Of a stretch of DNA of 64,000 nt, positions 12,501 to 24,510 are shown piece after piece (position 1 is the first letter of the stretch; each line of letters begins with the position of its first letter). The stretch comes from Chlorokybus atmophyticus. Taxonomy: Eukaryota; Streptophyta; Chlorokybophyceae; Chlorokybales; Chlorokybaceae. The position numbers were made by a program, and so were the translations under genes. The stretch is from positions 332,664-396,663 of the forward strand of contig RHPI01000773.1 of the NCBI GenBank assembly GCA_009103225.1. Reading direction: 5' to 3'. Below the pieces are notes generated by a model. It was not told the DNA's origin and did no database searches. It saw nothing but the letters and a program-made list of their open reading frames with translations.

Positions 12501-12786
12501 CACAGGTATGTGCTTTCATATGCAACCACCGGTGTTGGACATATTTGGACAAGCCAAGGGGCTTACGGTGCATGGTACGCAGTTGCGCGCTGCTCACTCG
12601 CAAGATGGCTCTACGGCTGGAATTGATGTGCTGACCGGAATGGTTGGCGATATGCGAGAGCGAGGCATCACCGAGGCGTTCCGCGTTAAGCAAGCCGTGC
12701 TGCTGTCAGCTACAGAAGCGGCTGAGATGATCGTGCGCGTTGATGAGATTATTAAGTGTGCGCCACGCAGGAGAGACATGGAGTAG
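9542..12786 (+). CDS. CCT2: T-complex protein 1 subunit beta (chaperonin CCT)
   Basis: This is one of eight subunits of the cytosolic TRiC/CCT double-ring chaperonin, which folds actin, tubulin and other proteins using ATP. Twelve exons chain in phase: 9542-9679, 10242-10349, 10478-10692, 10761-10858, 11010-11142, 11222-11318, 11390-11506, 11694-11769, 11894-11964, 12037-12223, 12354-12505 and 12583-12786, giving 531 residues (human 535). Visible motifs are [17 protein letters not shown] (nucleotide binding), [27 protein letters not shown] (catalytic GDGTT), the beta-specific [16 protein letters not shown], and [12 protein letters not shown]. Where most CCT2 proteins read GGGCSEMLMA this one reads GGGWPEMLMA across an exon junction. 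Intron 2 is GC-AG (GCAAGC at 10350). Intron 1 holds a 74-bp tandem duplication ending at its acceptor. Part of exons 10-11 is repeated at 18331-18559. Confidence 0.96.
10089..10236 (+). repeat. 74-bp tandem duplication at the CCT2 intron 1 acceptor
   Basis: Two copies (10089-10162 and 10163-10236) differ at one base (GTACGCAG versus GTATGCAG). Both are followed by CTGCA; only the second is followed by G to make the used CTGCAG acceptor, while the first continues CTGCATG. Confidence 0.92.
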
Positions 12787-13381
12787 CTTGTGCAAGTTGT
12801 ATTACAAGTTGTATTACAAGGGGCTTGAGATTGTCGCAACTTCTGCCTACGTGCGTGCGTGCCTCCTGCTTTGCCAGGATATCATGAATTCTGCATGCAT
12901 GAGTACGAGGGTTTGTGCGTGTCTTCATCTTTGTGCAATACATGGCACAAATGCAGCTGGCCGACGAAGTTGGTGAGTGCAAGGTATGCCCAATGTCTCA
13001 GTTGGTTCATCAGAGTATTTTGCCATGTCCTAGTTAGTGCTGATTTGGGTGTACCTCACAGCATGTAAGGACAGACAGTTGTTGCATGCAGCTTGTCAAC
13101 AGGTTGTTTACTGTGATGGTAGGTTGCATCGCCACCGCCTTTATGACTAGCTGCCAATTCATGCGCTTCTTGCAAAGGCCAAGCACAGTAGTTCCAGCAC
13201 TGCAAATTATGAATGTCTAGTGCAACGTGTTCGTAAGCAACATGCGGCATTTATTATGCAGAGAGCGAGAGATTGGTGGAGTAGATGGCGTTAGAAGCAA
13301 AGAGGTGTGTACGTAAGTCTTAGGAAATGCAGCATGCACTGTGTAGTTGCTTCAATTTGGGTACATGCAAACTGCTATTGT
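12787..13381. other. Intergenic between CCT2 and a possible minus-strand gene
   Basis: It contains an 18-base near-direct repeat just after the CCT2 stop (TTGTATTACAAG twice) and GTGCGTGC-type tracts. No ORF is supported. Confidence 0.5.
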
Positions 13382-14007
13382 TTATGCGTAAAGTTTGCTA
13401 ATCACCTGGCCAGCCTCATTGAATAGGTAGCATGTTCTTGTGATCATGTTAATCGTAAGCATGGCGCTATCACCACCCCCCGCGATTATGATGCATCCGG
13501 GGTCTTCCGACCTTGTTGAGGATGTGGCCTTGTTGTTCCGCAACACAGCCCTATGGGCAGGTAACACCATGTCAACATGCATAGGCTTTCCAATCACACA
13601 GGTGCAAGTATACAAGCACACAACCAAGCACACCAGCACAACAAACAAAGGCACTTCAATTACTTGCGCCATGGCCTACATAAGCTGTGTGCTGTTAGTA
13701 AGTGCGGGTGATGTGGGCGGGGGCGGGGTCAGCAGCAGCAGGGCAGGGGATAGCAAGAAGTGCAAGCAAGCAGACCTGTGCGCACGGATGGCAGGGTCAG
13801 GCCTTGTGTGCCTCTACATTCGACATTTATTGCAACAGGAGCAGCAAGGGGGCGGAGGTGTGGCGGAGGAGAGTGCTGTATTAAGACCCGCCAGGGCTGT
13901 TGTGAGTCTTGCGTGGCATGGCTGTAGGCCATTATGGTTGCCGTTGCCCTACAAGTAGTTATTGATAGCAAGGCATTTGTTAGCTCAGTTAGCAGCAGCA
14001 GCAGCAA
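13382..14007 (-). CDS. Possible 3' exons of an unknown gene
   Basis: The minus-strand frame 13590-13382 ends at a TAA and reads like a real C-terminal exon: MHVDMVLPAHRAVL, then CIIIAGGGDSAMLTINM, then a terminal ISKLYA. It is preceded by an AAG-type acceptor after GATTGG. An upstream frame (about 13960-13790) ends at a GTGCGCACAG|GTCTGC donor-like site but could not be joined with certainty. The repeated hydrophobic-Gly pattern recalls one blade of a beta-propeller, but this is weak. No start codon was found. It could be a non-coding coincidence. Confidence 0.33.
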
Positions 14008-14139
14008 ACCTAGTCAATAACAGCAGCTTGGTTGTAGGTTAGTCATGTCTACGCACTGTAGATGACAAAGATCCTGTGCGGGTAGACACCCTGCTCCCCA
14101 CACGTTGCATAACCACGTACTTACCGCACTCACCTGTGT

Positions 14140-15450
14140 AGGTTAATGCCACATGTTGGCTACGAACACGTAGAGCCTTTGGTAGGACACGTTGTAGGCC
14201 ATCCCTTCCATACGATACATCTTTGCTCGCAACTTCCCCAAAAGTTGATGCATGTGATAGCCATTGAGCTGCATGTCTCTGAGTAGCTGCACTATTTCAC
14301 ATAGAAAGTGCTCTCGCAAAGGGCATATGCGAACGAACCTCACACATTGTGACACTACCACTCCCAACTTTGCGGACTAAGATATGTGGATGTCCGGGTG
14401 TGGTGCCCTTCGGCGTGGTAAGTACCTGAAGGGTGCAGTGTTTAGTTTAGCATACACGCAAGTGCACACTTTAAGAGCAGGTGTCTGAAAAATCATCAGG
14501 TCTCGCATGGGATGGTTTCCCCCTGTGCTGTCCGAGCCAGGGTGAGCATATGCCGTGGATATATGCCTCCTTTAGGAGCGGCTGGGTCTAGGTACATGCA
14601 TGCTGCAAACTCTGACAAGTCGACCATCAAGAGGTCATCCACGTAGCGCAGCACATGCTTGGCGAACCTGAGCGCCAGTGGTTTCTACCCGGCGGCTGCG
14701 AGCCTGGTCACGAAGTCTAGCTCATGGTCAGCAAATCATAGCTGGCAATGTAGACACCTGCCACGCAGTGCGCGGTTCACCATCCGGGTCCCAAGAACAC
14801 GCTGATGCAATTAATCTTGTGCAGTTTGCACAAACAGGTTGGTGAGTTTGAATTGCAGCATGTTATGCAAGTATAATGCTGGAAATACTTTGGTTTGCCC
14901 TTCCCTCGTAACTGCAGACCCCCTCACCCATGTGTGTGTCATCACTCCTGTTTGCACGTTTACATGCAGTGTGTCTTGCGGTGCTTGCGCAGCACACAGG
15001 CAAAAACCTTATCCACTAGGGCTTGCATGCGTTGCAGCAAGTTCTGGTGGACAAGGTTGGTGTAAAGAGTAGTGAACCAGAAGATTGCAACCACAATTTC
15101 TCACACTTATCGACGATGGTACGGGAAGTGTTGAAGTGTTGCTGTAGTTGGTAGCCTCTTGAAGCCCGGCTTTTAAAGCCTGGGCCGGCTGAATCCTGCA
15201 TGATCCACTAGAGAACTGGCAGTTCTGCAGCGGCTCATGCAAAGCCTCCCTCCACAAGCAGTCCACGATGTCTGTCATGGCTTTATATGAACAAATAATC
15301 CATAAGGAAGCATTAGTTAAGGTGGTGTCCAATGCGGCATCGATAATTCTTGGCTTATGTGGTCCCTTGTGCAGTTTTACAGACATACAAAAGTATGGTA
15401 AGCGTGGTGGCACTCTCTGTGTGTTATGGAGGAATCTTGCTGGTTGTTGA
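14140..15450 (-). pseudogene. Decayed reverse transcriptase fragment
   Basis: On the minus strand the frame around 14680-14500 reads HVLRYVDDLLMVDLSEF, the YVDD active-site motif of a reverse transcriptase, followed by YPRHMLTLAR. Upstream, 15413-15290 gives LPYFCMSVKLHKGPHKPRII, the Lys-Leu-His-Lys motif of RTs from Penelope-like and related algal elements. Downstream, 14330-14200 gives LREHFLCEIVQLLRDMQLNG and a Leu-rich tail. These blocks are in different frames, with stop codons and frameshifts between them (for example the TGA after ETIPCET near 14496). No terminal repeats or second ORF are seen. It is an old retroelement remnant; the exact class is uncertain. Confidence 0.6.
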
Positions 15451-16758
15451 ACGTGCGGTGGGCGAGCATGATGTCCTCCACCGGTGCGTGTACCTGCTGA
15501 TATGTTGCTGTTGGCAGCTCAGCACGCAACAACTGTGAGTAATAGGCCTTACACATCAAAGCTAAGGTGCCACCACACTTACCCACATGCGTAATGACCA
15601 TGCAAGCTTGCAAGTCTTTCAAGACATTGCAATCAGAATTAGTCATGGCGCAAGGCACAGCATTGGCAGTCATGTTCAAATTGGCAGTGGCTGTAATTGC
15701 ATAAACCTCACCCATTACCGCTTCCACCCATGGCTGCATCATTCCTGGTTGATGCTGATGGGTCTCAATGCATGCATGTTCAACAAGGATGGGCGGTAGT
15801 GGTAGCGCCGTTGTGTGATTGTGGGTGGCCCGGTATTGTTTGTATACAAACTTGTATACCAAAGACGTAGTGTGCATGTTGATGTTGGTGTGCATGTTGC
15901 ATATTTATGCGTGTGCCATACAGCACTTCACATATCGTGTACACTTGTCTTGTTGCATGTGAGCGACGTGATTGTGGTAGGAGGGTGTGCATGATATTGT
16001 AAGCGTGGATTCTGTTGTGCCAATGGTAGCTTACTTATCACCCATCTGCTGATGATGTGTCGGCTCTACAATGTTAAACTATAGTAGCTTACTTATCACC
16101 CATCAAATGATGATGTGTCGGCTCTACACTGTTATATTTTGTGCTTGCACACGACATTGCCTTTAAACAGCATTAAAGCAATTGAAGCATCACAACCAAG
16201 AGGCCTGCTCAAAGGCTGAGTATGTAGTAATAAATTATCGACTTTAACTTAATCAAGACTTTTTTTTGTTAACAATATGTTGTTACGAGTAAACTAGTAG
16301 AATACTTGATGTGCGTTTACGTATGCGTGGTGTGTGTGTTTATGCGGTTGATGTTTTTCGTGCTGCGCGCATGCAGTACTTGCATGTGCGCATGTGTGTG
16401 GTTGAACATGATGTGTTAGCGCTGTGCGTGCGCGCATGCGTGCAGTATAGCATATTCGTTGGTGTATGAGTATGTGTGTGGGTGCGCGCGTGTGCACGCG
16501 CATGCGTTGAGTTAGACTGCGTGCGCGCCTTGGTGCGAGCGCGCCGTATGTTTGCATGCAATATATATGTGTGACACGTGATGTGTTGTGTGATGTAAGC
16601 ATCTTTATTGTTGCCATTTATGTGTGCGGGAGTGTGCGCGCGCGCGTTATTTGATGTTTTTGATATATGCGCGCGTGTTAATGCGTTAAGGTATGTGCGT
16701 ATGTTGCATTGGCGTTACACTAATCATTCCATTTTACGTATGTATTACATTTACCGAG
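15451..16758. other. Non-coding with a direct repeat
   Basis: No supported gene. It contains the 14-bp palindrome GTTTGTATACAAAC near 15838, a direct repeat (16026-16131), AT-rich sequence from 16140, and an alternating GC/GT tract at 16370-16720. Confidence 0.5.
16026..16131 (+). repeat. Two-copy tandem repeat, unit about 59 bp
   Basis: GTAGCTTACTTATCACCCAT followed by ATGATGTGTCGGCTCTACA occurs at about 16026-16072 and again at about 16085-16131 with few changes. Confidence 0.8.
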
Positions 16759-16958
<200 letters not shown>

Positions 16959-16959
16959 T

Positions 16960-17870
16960 CGTTACAAAAGATTACGAGTAATGAGTAATTGAAGGCTGAT
17001 GCAAGGCTTACAAGCCCTCATTGTAATTAGTAAAGCACGCGTAATCATGCTTGCAATTGAAAAGATGGCATGATATACATTATACATGTAACGTTTATGT
17101 TACACAATACAAGTAACTATTGCAAGCATTTGCATTGACGATGAAAAGAACACAATTCGCATTAATACAATTGACTTGCACCAGTCAAAGTATATTCAAG
17201 TGCTCATTGATGTTGACAATGACAGCCATTATGCTGCATGCTACTGTGGTGTACAGTGTGCATTTGTGCCAATCGTACTATCTATCGGCGAAGGGAGGGA
17301 ATAAGGCATTTCCCACTTCCCATTATGGTAAGGCACATGCTATCCGGGACACTACATTGCCATATGCGGCAACACGCAGCAACTCGCGTTGCCCGTAACA
17401 GTCGCTGTAACCCAGATGACACCTCAAGGGCTCGCGCTGTCAGTACCAAATCTTGTCGTCTGACACCACCATCTCATGAGCCCATAAACGACCAATTCTC
17501 CCACCACAGCCTGTGGTCCACAGGACCTGTTTCACTCACTGTGTCGTTCAGGCGTTCATGATCACTTTGCGACTGCTGGTTTACGGCTGACGCTGCCGCT
17601 GACGTTGGCGAGATACGTACCCCGTGGCACGCCACTTTCTTCTCGGATCTTCCCACGCGCATCCGTTACACCTGCCCGCACAAACCAACAAATTGACAAA
17701 TGGCCGCGTGCTTGTCAGTTAGGGAGTGCTTAAGGCTTTGCTTGTAATACGATTCGCTCTATCAGAGGCGGCGGCAGTGTTGGCGGCGGCGGCGAGGGTG
17801 TCTGTGTGCTCGTTGGAGAGGGTAGCTGATCAGAGTCTGGTTTGCTGTCTGCTATGGCGGTGTTGTCTCC
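16960..17870. other. Non-coding stretch after the C run
   Basis: AT-rich to about 17320, then more balanced. No gene is supported. Confidence 0.5.
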
Positions 17871-18686
17871 CGTGGCGACACTTGCGGCGCCGGCGTTGCT
17901 CCGGCCATGCATGCGAGCTTCACCGCCTGCGGAGACCAGCAGACCGCCGGTGAGTGACTGTATTTGTGTGATGTGCAATTGGGTGTGAAATTGGATGCGT
18001 GCTGAGTTGAATAGGCGGACTGATTAAGCTGTAAGCTACGTGTTGGTTGAGGCAGGGCTTCCTTGCATACATGTGTGCCAGTGCTACTTGTGGGTTTGCT
18101 CGCATGCTCGCATATTGTTATCTGCAGCAGAATGCATAGGAGTATTCATGCCAGAAGCTGTACCACACTCAACTTCATATTATGGTTCTCCTCCATTCAT
18201 GTTCGTCAGCTGGTTGCACCAGTTGGCCCAGTTCGCACAGGCTGGCTTTCCAACGCATGCATAATATCCATGGCAGTATGTGGCTACTGTATGTAACAGG
18301 ACATTGTGTGCCCCCCCAGCCCCCCCCCCCCAGAGAGGTCATTGCACGATGCACTGTGCGTTTTGACAGCTGCCGTCAAGGATGCGCGCATCCTGTGGGG
18401 TGGAGGATGGCCAGGTTTGGACTTCTTCTTGTGTTTTGTATGTATGCCGTGCTCACTGCTGCAGAAAACCATTTTTTACTTTTGTCACTGCCTGTATTAC
18501 ACACTTGCACCGCTGAGCATGCATCTCTACTGGCTACATGGCAGAAATGCTTATGGCTCNNNNNNNNNNNNNNNNNNNNNNNNNNNNNNNNNNNNNNNNN
18601 NNNNNNNNNNNNNNNNNNNNNNNNNNNNNNNNNNNNNNNNNNNNNNNNNNNNNNNNNNNNNNNNNNNNNNNNNNNNNNNNNNNCCA

Positions 18687-18719
<33 letters not shown>

Positions 18720-19223
18720 ACAAAAAAAATAAGATAAAACAAAATGTAACACATGGTTCTCAGGCCTTGCACCCCCCATGCGCAGCTATAGTCAGCACGG
18801 ACTTATGGCGATTTGCTTCTCCGTATTTTGCAGGTTGGTAGCGATGAGCCCGGCACAGGCAGGAGGCAATTTCCTGCACCCGCAACCGACCTTACAGCAG
18901 AGAGAGCCATGACAGCGCGGCCAGCCAAAGATGTGGACAGGATGTTTACACTGTCACCAAACTGGGTGGGCAGTGCACAAGACCCGCAGCAGACACACAG
19001 ACACAACAACAACAGCAACAGCAACAGCAACAACAGAGTGTTTTGGCCCTCGGACGATGCCGGATGCGCGGGGCCAGGGTGCGGGAAGAGAGTGAGACCG
19101 AGCGCGAATGACGAAAGGAAGTCAGGACGGCAGCCGACAGGATTTCTGCGTGATCAGGAGCGTGCTGAAGTGCTCACGCGGCTTGCAAATGCCCACAACA
19201 AGTATACACACGGAGCCTCGTAG
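17854..19223 (+). CDS. Unknown gene interrupted by assembly gap
   Basis: A possible first exon starts at the ATG at about 17854 (MAVLSPVATLAAPALLRP..., Ala/Pro-rich) and ends at a GTGAGTG donor near 17950. A final exon starts after TTTTGCAG at about 18834 and ends with TAG at 19221. It includes FTLSPNWVGSAQDP, a CAA/AAC-repeat-coded His/Asn/Ser run, then GCGKRVRPSANDERK and FLRDQERAEVLTRLANAHNK. I do not recognise it. The N-terminus could be an organelle-targeting peptide (inference only). The middle is lost in the poly-C/CCT2-copy/N-gap region, so the two exons may not belong together. Confidence 0.4.
18331..18559 (+). pseudogene. Copied CCT2 exon 10-intron-exon 11 fragment
   Basis: These 229 bases match 12140-12368 of CCT2 base for base, introns included. 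The copy begins right after a C run (18311-18331) and stops exactly at the N gap. Exact identity including the intron, and the bounds by a homopolymer and a gap, point to a misassembled read or a very recent duplication. It cannot encode a useful product. Confidence 0.9.
18560..18683. other. Assembly gap (124 N)
   Basis: Unknown bases, flanked by the CCT2 copy on the left and a (CA)n tract on the right. Confidence 1.
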
Positions 19224-21463
19224 CAGACTGGCTTGTTGGTTTGAGAGCAACCTCTGCCTCCCTGCTTCCTCTTGTTGATATGCTCCTAGCCCGGTTTTGC
19301 ACTGGTTCTGTGTATATGTACATTATACTGGCTCGCTTCAACTTGTCCTACTGCACAACATGCCACTGGAGAGATTAGTCCTACTGCACATGCAACTGGG
19401 TGCATGCTAGTGCTCGCACAACATTGTATTGCATATATTCTACAAACACAGACATGTGCGTTGTTCAGTGTGCATGTCTTGGTCGTTTGCCATTCACATT
19501 CACATGGCACTGGTGCAGGTAACCACGACTGTCGCGCGTGCATACATGACTAACAGAGGGGCTGAGAGATAGGCGTAGGAGCAGAGTAGGTAGCCCGGTG
19601 TCCGTGTATGCAGCGATGAGGTGAGTGTGTTGTGCAAAGTGTTGCATGCGATTTGGTGTGATCTGAATGGGCATGCCGGTCTCACATGTGCTGTACACAT
19701 TCTCTGCATCTAGAAACATGTATGAGACCGGTGACACCATTAGGTAGCTCTCATGCTAGTTGACAGCGTCTGTGTTGGGCATGTGGTGCGTGCGTGCGTG
19801 AACCATTGCATTTCATTGCTTCTGCACTATTCTTGCATATGCATGCTTGAGTGTTCACGTGTGCTTGTACTTGTATGCTTGAATGTGGATGCATGCTATG
19901 CATTGGAATTACAGTAGCTTACGAATACCAACCATGAGTGTTAACATCTCTCTCCTTTTATTGTTTGTCATAATGAAATTATGCATTGGCAATCAATTTT
20001 TGCTGCCATGGAGTTGCCGGTGAGATTAGTATACCTTGAAGGCTGCCACATTTGATATGCTCAATGCTAGCGGTCACCAACAGTACCCGCCAACAGTGAT
20101 GGTTTGTAAGCGGTGCACGTGGCTTTGCGCCTGCTGAGGTCTGCTCTTGCTATTTGTTGGGCTTCATTAAATGATGCCAAAAATGACGCTTGTGCGTTTG
20201 TATGTGTAATGACACAAGTGACTTACTTTACCCACGTTGAAAAAACTTAACATATCACCCACGGATGACACGGTGACACCTTTATGTACACCGTGACGGT
20301 GTACATAAATGAACATCATGTGCATATTGGAGGTCATTGCCCATGTTTGTACATGTTTTTACGAAGTTGCATATGATAATGCGTTGTATAACTTGAAGCG
20401 TGACTTCCGTTGACACTACTTCATAATATAATGCATGCATTGTTGCCATCATTTATGGCAAGCATGCTAAATGCATGGGTTGGTGATTGTGTGGTGCAGA
20501 ACACTTAATTGCGTGAAAGGTTACGTTTTCACGCAACAATTGTACAATTGTACAATTAATTCGTCGTTTAAGGCTTTACGCTACTCACTTTAGCGCGGCC
20601 AACCACTGTTAAGAAAGCCATAAAGCTAGTGCAAGAAGCATTATAACTATAAACGCCGGGTGATTTCAATTGTGGTCTCCGACAAAAACCTGGCCGCTAG
20701 AATGAAGCGTTTGCAAGATCTTGGTGGATTATAAGCCCATATATCCAATGGACTTTGTAGGGAGACTGTTTGATCCAAAAAAGCCCAACCAATTTTACAT
20801 GCACACATATTGCATGTGATGTGACAATTGCATAACACGACACCATTTTAAGGCTCTGCCATGCAGTTTGCACAACCTTAGTCCTTTTTAAGTAAGTGAA
20901 CGTGTTCAACACATCGAAACCTGCGTTGCACTGACCGTGCTGCCACCACCACTCCCCTAGCTCTCTTTTAGATACAAATAGTTCCCCCTTTATGGAATTG
21001 CTTGGCTTCACAAAAGACTTGCTACATTTCTAGTTGCCGACTTTGGCGATATGCAAAAGCGGCACATGTTACCAACATCTACAATGTGTAGTACTCTAAT
21101 CAATTTGAACAATGCAAGTATCAATGCGTCCGCCAACTATGAGATGCTGCAATAACGTTTTTCGCCTCACAAGGCATTACAAATAACTTGCATGTTGAGA
21201 GTGATTACTTTCAACACTTTTTTCTTAACGTATTCCGTTGCTTGTTTCATCACTTCAATTTTCTGTAAGTGCACGGTGCGAGAATATAGGAGGCATTGCA
21301 TTTACATCGCAGTACGCTTACTTTAAGCAAAACCTTGAAGCACAGCTTATACTGAGTAAGGTAATGCTTCTTATGTAACATTTTCATATGATTATATACA
21401 TAGGGACCTACAACAATTGCTGACTTACTATGATAAGTGTGGACACATTTATGGTTTAATCAT
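19224..21463. other. AT-rich intergenic sequence
   Basis: No gene is supported. It contains the perfect hairpin at 20281-20309 and AT-rich sequence leading to the CACTA element. Confidence 0.5.
20281..20309. repeat. Perfect hairpin, 14-bp arms, 1-nt loop
   Basis: TTTATGTACACCGT and its exact reverse complement are separated by one G. Confidence 0.9.
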
Positions 21464-21478
21464 CACCGGTAGAAATGG
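21464..21478 (+). repeat. Left terminal inverted repeat
   Basis: CACCGGTAGAAATGG matches the right end in inverted orientation over all 15 bases. It is preceded by the CAT target duplication. Confidence 0.9.
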
Positions 21479-21999
21479 CCCCCCAACAGTCTGGCTTGGA
21501 CCACAACTTGGTTTAAGATCCAACTGTAACTTATTTGGGTATGTAGTAGCAACTGAGGTACTGATTTCTACCTCTTTTCTTGCCTTAGTCACATCCTAAT
21601 TTGGAATCCAGCTGCCATTAAGATGACACAGAAGGTGTGCATTAAATTCGGTATCCGTCTTTTCTTGAACTTAATAATGGCCAAATCCTGCATTAATTGC
21701 TGGATAGATCATGCACTCAGAACATTGATCTTAATGCTATGCAGTGGTTGTTTACCTTTGCATCCTCAATAATGTTTTCACCTTAGTGGGCACTTTGCAG
21801 TGGATCAGGTATCATTATTTGTTATTTCGACTCAGTTGTTTCGTTCACATCCCTGTCTTTGTGTTTGATCTGATTAGGAGTAAGTTTGTGATCAGCATAC
21901 ACCTTCACATTGTGTGCTGTCTTGATCCGTAAAAACTTTTAGCCGTAGTCTATTCGAAGCGTTTTATTTGCTTAGATCGCAGTCTTTAACTTTCATGCC

Positions 22000-22190
22000 A
22001 GATCCTGAACAAAGTTTCGGTTGCGGTATGCACGAAGTGTGGCAGTTGCACACAAACTGAGTCCCAAAGTTTCATGCCAGATCCTAAACAAAGTGTGGGT
22101 TGCGGTATGCACAAAGTGTTGCAATTGCACACAAACTGAGTCCCATAGTTTCAAGCCAGATTTTGAACAAGGTGTTGTATGCATCTGTTG
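22000..22190 (+). repeat. Left subterminal tandem repeats, unit about 78 bp
   Basis: TTTCATGCCAGATCCT...ACACAAACTGAGTCCCAAAG recurs two to three times with decay. The reverse complement of its end (TTTGGGACTCAG) is also found in the right subterminal repeats. By analogy with plant CACTA elements these are candidate sites for the element's own DNA-binding protein. Confidence 0.75.
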
Positions 22191-22749
22191 ATAATGCATG
22201 GTTGCGTGCGTACATAATGCATGTGGTGACAATGGTAGATGATGTGCAATGCTGAAATTCAACTGCGGAATCAACCAGTTCTGGGCTAGCATTTAGCTAA
22301 CTCAGCATTGCAATCAGCAACAATGCTGCTACTGAAAAGACTCATGTGGCTAACAATGTGCTAGCCCAACAACCTCCGGACCATGCTCCCTTTTGCATTG
22401 CCGTGCTCCCTTTTCCCCCTCCGCAACGCCACTTCCTCGCTCACCTACCTCTTCCAGTTCTGGCTGCTGCTCTTTTGCTTGCCACCTCCCGCCCTCTTTG
22501 CAGCAGTCTTCTTGCTCTCATCTCCAAATCAGGTTGGCAGGCCAGCGCAATTCATCTCCTTCCTCAACTTCTGCACGTCCACAAAATCACTTCATCACTC
22601 CATGCATGGCCCACATTTGCACCAGCAATTAGCTTCAGCAAGCTCTTACCTTGCATCATTGTCACCAGCTCATCACCACTGCCCTTAAATGGGATTGGCA
22701 GACTCGCTGCTGGAGGTGTGTTAACCTTTCCATCTACCACGCGCGGCGC

Positions 22750-24366
22750 TTAAGTGATGATGTGGTGCACCTGCACCACAACATTGCCCTTCACGATGTT
22801 GGTGCCCTGAAACTCTGCGTCGGGCTCTACCAGGTTCACAGTTGCGTGGGCTACCGGATAGATGCTGTCCTCCACAAACAACCTCACTGACTTCCCGCTA
22901 TCAAGTAGCTTCCCGTGCCTGTCGACTACCTACAAATGAAGACTAGCTCGAGTCAGTTTACACCTTTGCACATACCAGCTTGCCAGCGCCCTTTCCTCTT
23001 CGCAGTCTTTATTCTCGGCGTCATTGTTGTCTTCTTTGCTGCTGGCCTCCATGTCGCTCTCGCTGCTTTCTTCGTCTTCACTGCGGTCTTCTTCTTCTTC
23101 ATCGCAGGAGCTGCCGCTGGCTGCTGAAAACTCTGACTGCGGATCACACAAGTTGTGTATGTAAGTGCGTGCGCGCGCGCGTGTGGGAGTCAGCAGCTAT
23201 GCGACATCAGTGCGAGCTCACATCACTGCGCTGACTACTTCTTGCTTTTCTTTGGAGCCTTGCCCTTCTTCATACGGCCTCTCCTCACTCCTCCTCTTCT
23301 TCGTCTTCTTCCTCCTCTCCTCCTCCTCCTGCTGTTGTTTCTTCTTCCCCTTTGCAGCCTGCTATGGGATGTCAATAATTAGCAGACTACCCAATCACAG
23401 TTTCTGTTGACTTATGTTACCTGAGCAGCTTGTGTTCTTGGTGGCGTAGTTGTAGGGCTCGCCTTGACTGCAGCTGCTGCTCCACCCTGCAGCAACATGT
23501 CATCTACTCATCTGTTACGAGCTTGCACAGCCTCGAGCTTCCCCCAGCTCAACCTGTGCGCCAGTAGCCCCCTGCGACTGGTTGCCTGAGCCTTCACCAG
23601 AGTTCCTGCTAGAAGAGGAAGGTGCCGACTTGTTGCTGCCTTTCTTAGAGTCTCTCTTGCGTTTCTTGCGGGCCTCCTCTGCATCTTGTTTTGTGCACGT
23701 CAACTACTAGGTGAGGTATTTGTACCACAAGGAGACATACACACACACGCGTGCACTGATTGTTTACTAGCTAAGGCCTTCAAGAGTTGTTCCGCCGCAA
23801 ATGACTGCAGGTTTAACCGTGCAACAACTTGACAAGCAGAGCTGCAAAAGAGCTACCACCCTTGTTCGCATGTCTCTTCAGCTCATTGAGGGTCGCCAAC
23901 ATGTTCTTCGTTTTTTCCTTGTATTGCCAATTTTGCTCCTTCTTCTTTTCGCGATACTCAGGTTCACCCCAATCCTTCGTGGTTTGGCAGAAAATCCTGA
24001 ACCTACCTCGGACCTGCACCACGACCAGTTACAGGATGACCAGTTACATTAACCAATTTCATTTTCCAACCATGCAGTAGTCTGTCAACACCATCTTGCT
24101 AGCTGAATTTTACAAAGGTCACTGCGTTGCTGCTTGATGCACTTACTCACTGACTAAAAGCAACAGAGTGTTACCTTTTTAGTAGGCTCGTTCGGGAGAT
24201 AGAGCATGAGGATAGCCACTGCAAGTTGGTAGTTGAGTGGCGGCTGCTTCCGTTTATTCTTCAAACGCAGCCCAACATCTCTTACAATCCGCCTCTTCTC
24301 CTGCAAAATGTCTGCTGTCCTTTCTGTAATGGTCGTATGCCGACCTCGCCATGAGTACTCCATCAT
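22750..24366 (-). CDS. Basic protein, second gene of the CACTA element (TnpA-like role?)
   Basis: This lies wholly inside the transposon and is transcribed away from the transposase. The start MMEYSWRGRH is at 24366. Exons 24366-24175, 24013-23860, 23684-23554 and 23487-23421 chain in phase. They give a Lys/Arg-rich N-terminal domain (ERTADILQEKRRIV, LKNKRKQPPLNYQLAVAILM), then GRFRIFCQTTKDWGEPEY and a charged helix, then RKKRKRDSKKGSNKSAP. Further Lys/Glu-rich exons (about 23361-23230 and 23140-22970) have uncertain frames. The last exon (about 22917-22750) has a compact beta-rich stretch (SGKSVRLFVED, NIVKGNVVVQVHHIIT) that loosely recalls the C-terminal part of plant Ptta/EnSpm transposase-associated proteins. 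A role in binding the subterminal repeats is inference. Confidence 0.55.
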
Positions 24367-24439
24367 TATTTGCAATCAAAAACGAAGTCGTGCTGGTGTG
24401 CTTCGGTGCTGAGCATGCAGTGCTTAAATGCTTTAAAAC

Positions 24440-24510
24440 ATTGCTGTAGTGCTTTGCATGCTTCTACTACAGTTCTTTGCATGCTTTAGTGCTTTGCATG
24501 CTTCAACAAG
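24440..24510. repeat. Short repeats TGCTTTGCATGCTT between the two element genes
   Basis: Three near copies of GTGCTTTGCATGCTTC occur upstream of the minus-strand gene. Their place between divergent genes suggests a regulatory role, which is inference. Confidence 0.6.

Noticed and set aside
16026-16131. CRISPR-like array
   Set aside because: Only two imperfect copies, with no regular spacers, in a eukaryotic genome.
18182-18841. Reading frames running through the N gap
   Set aside because: The apparent proteins are made of unknown residues and a copied CCT2 piece.
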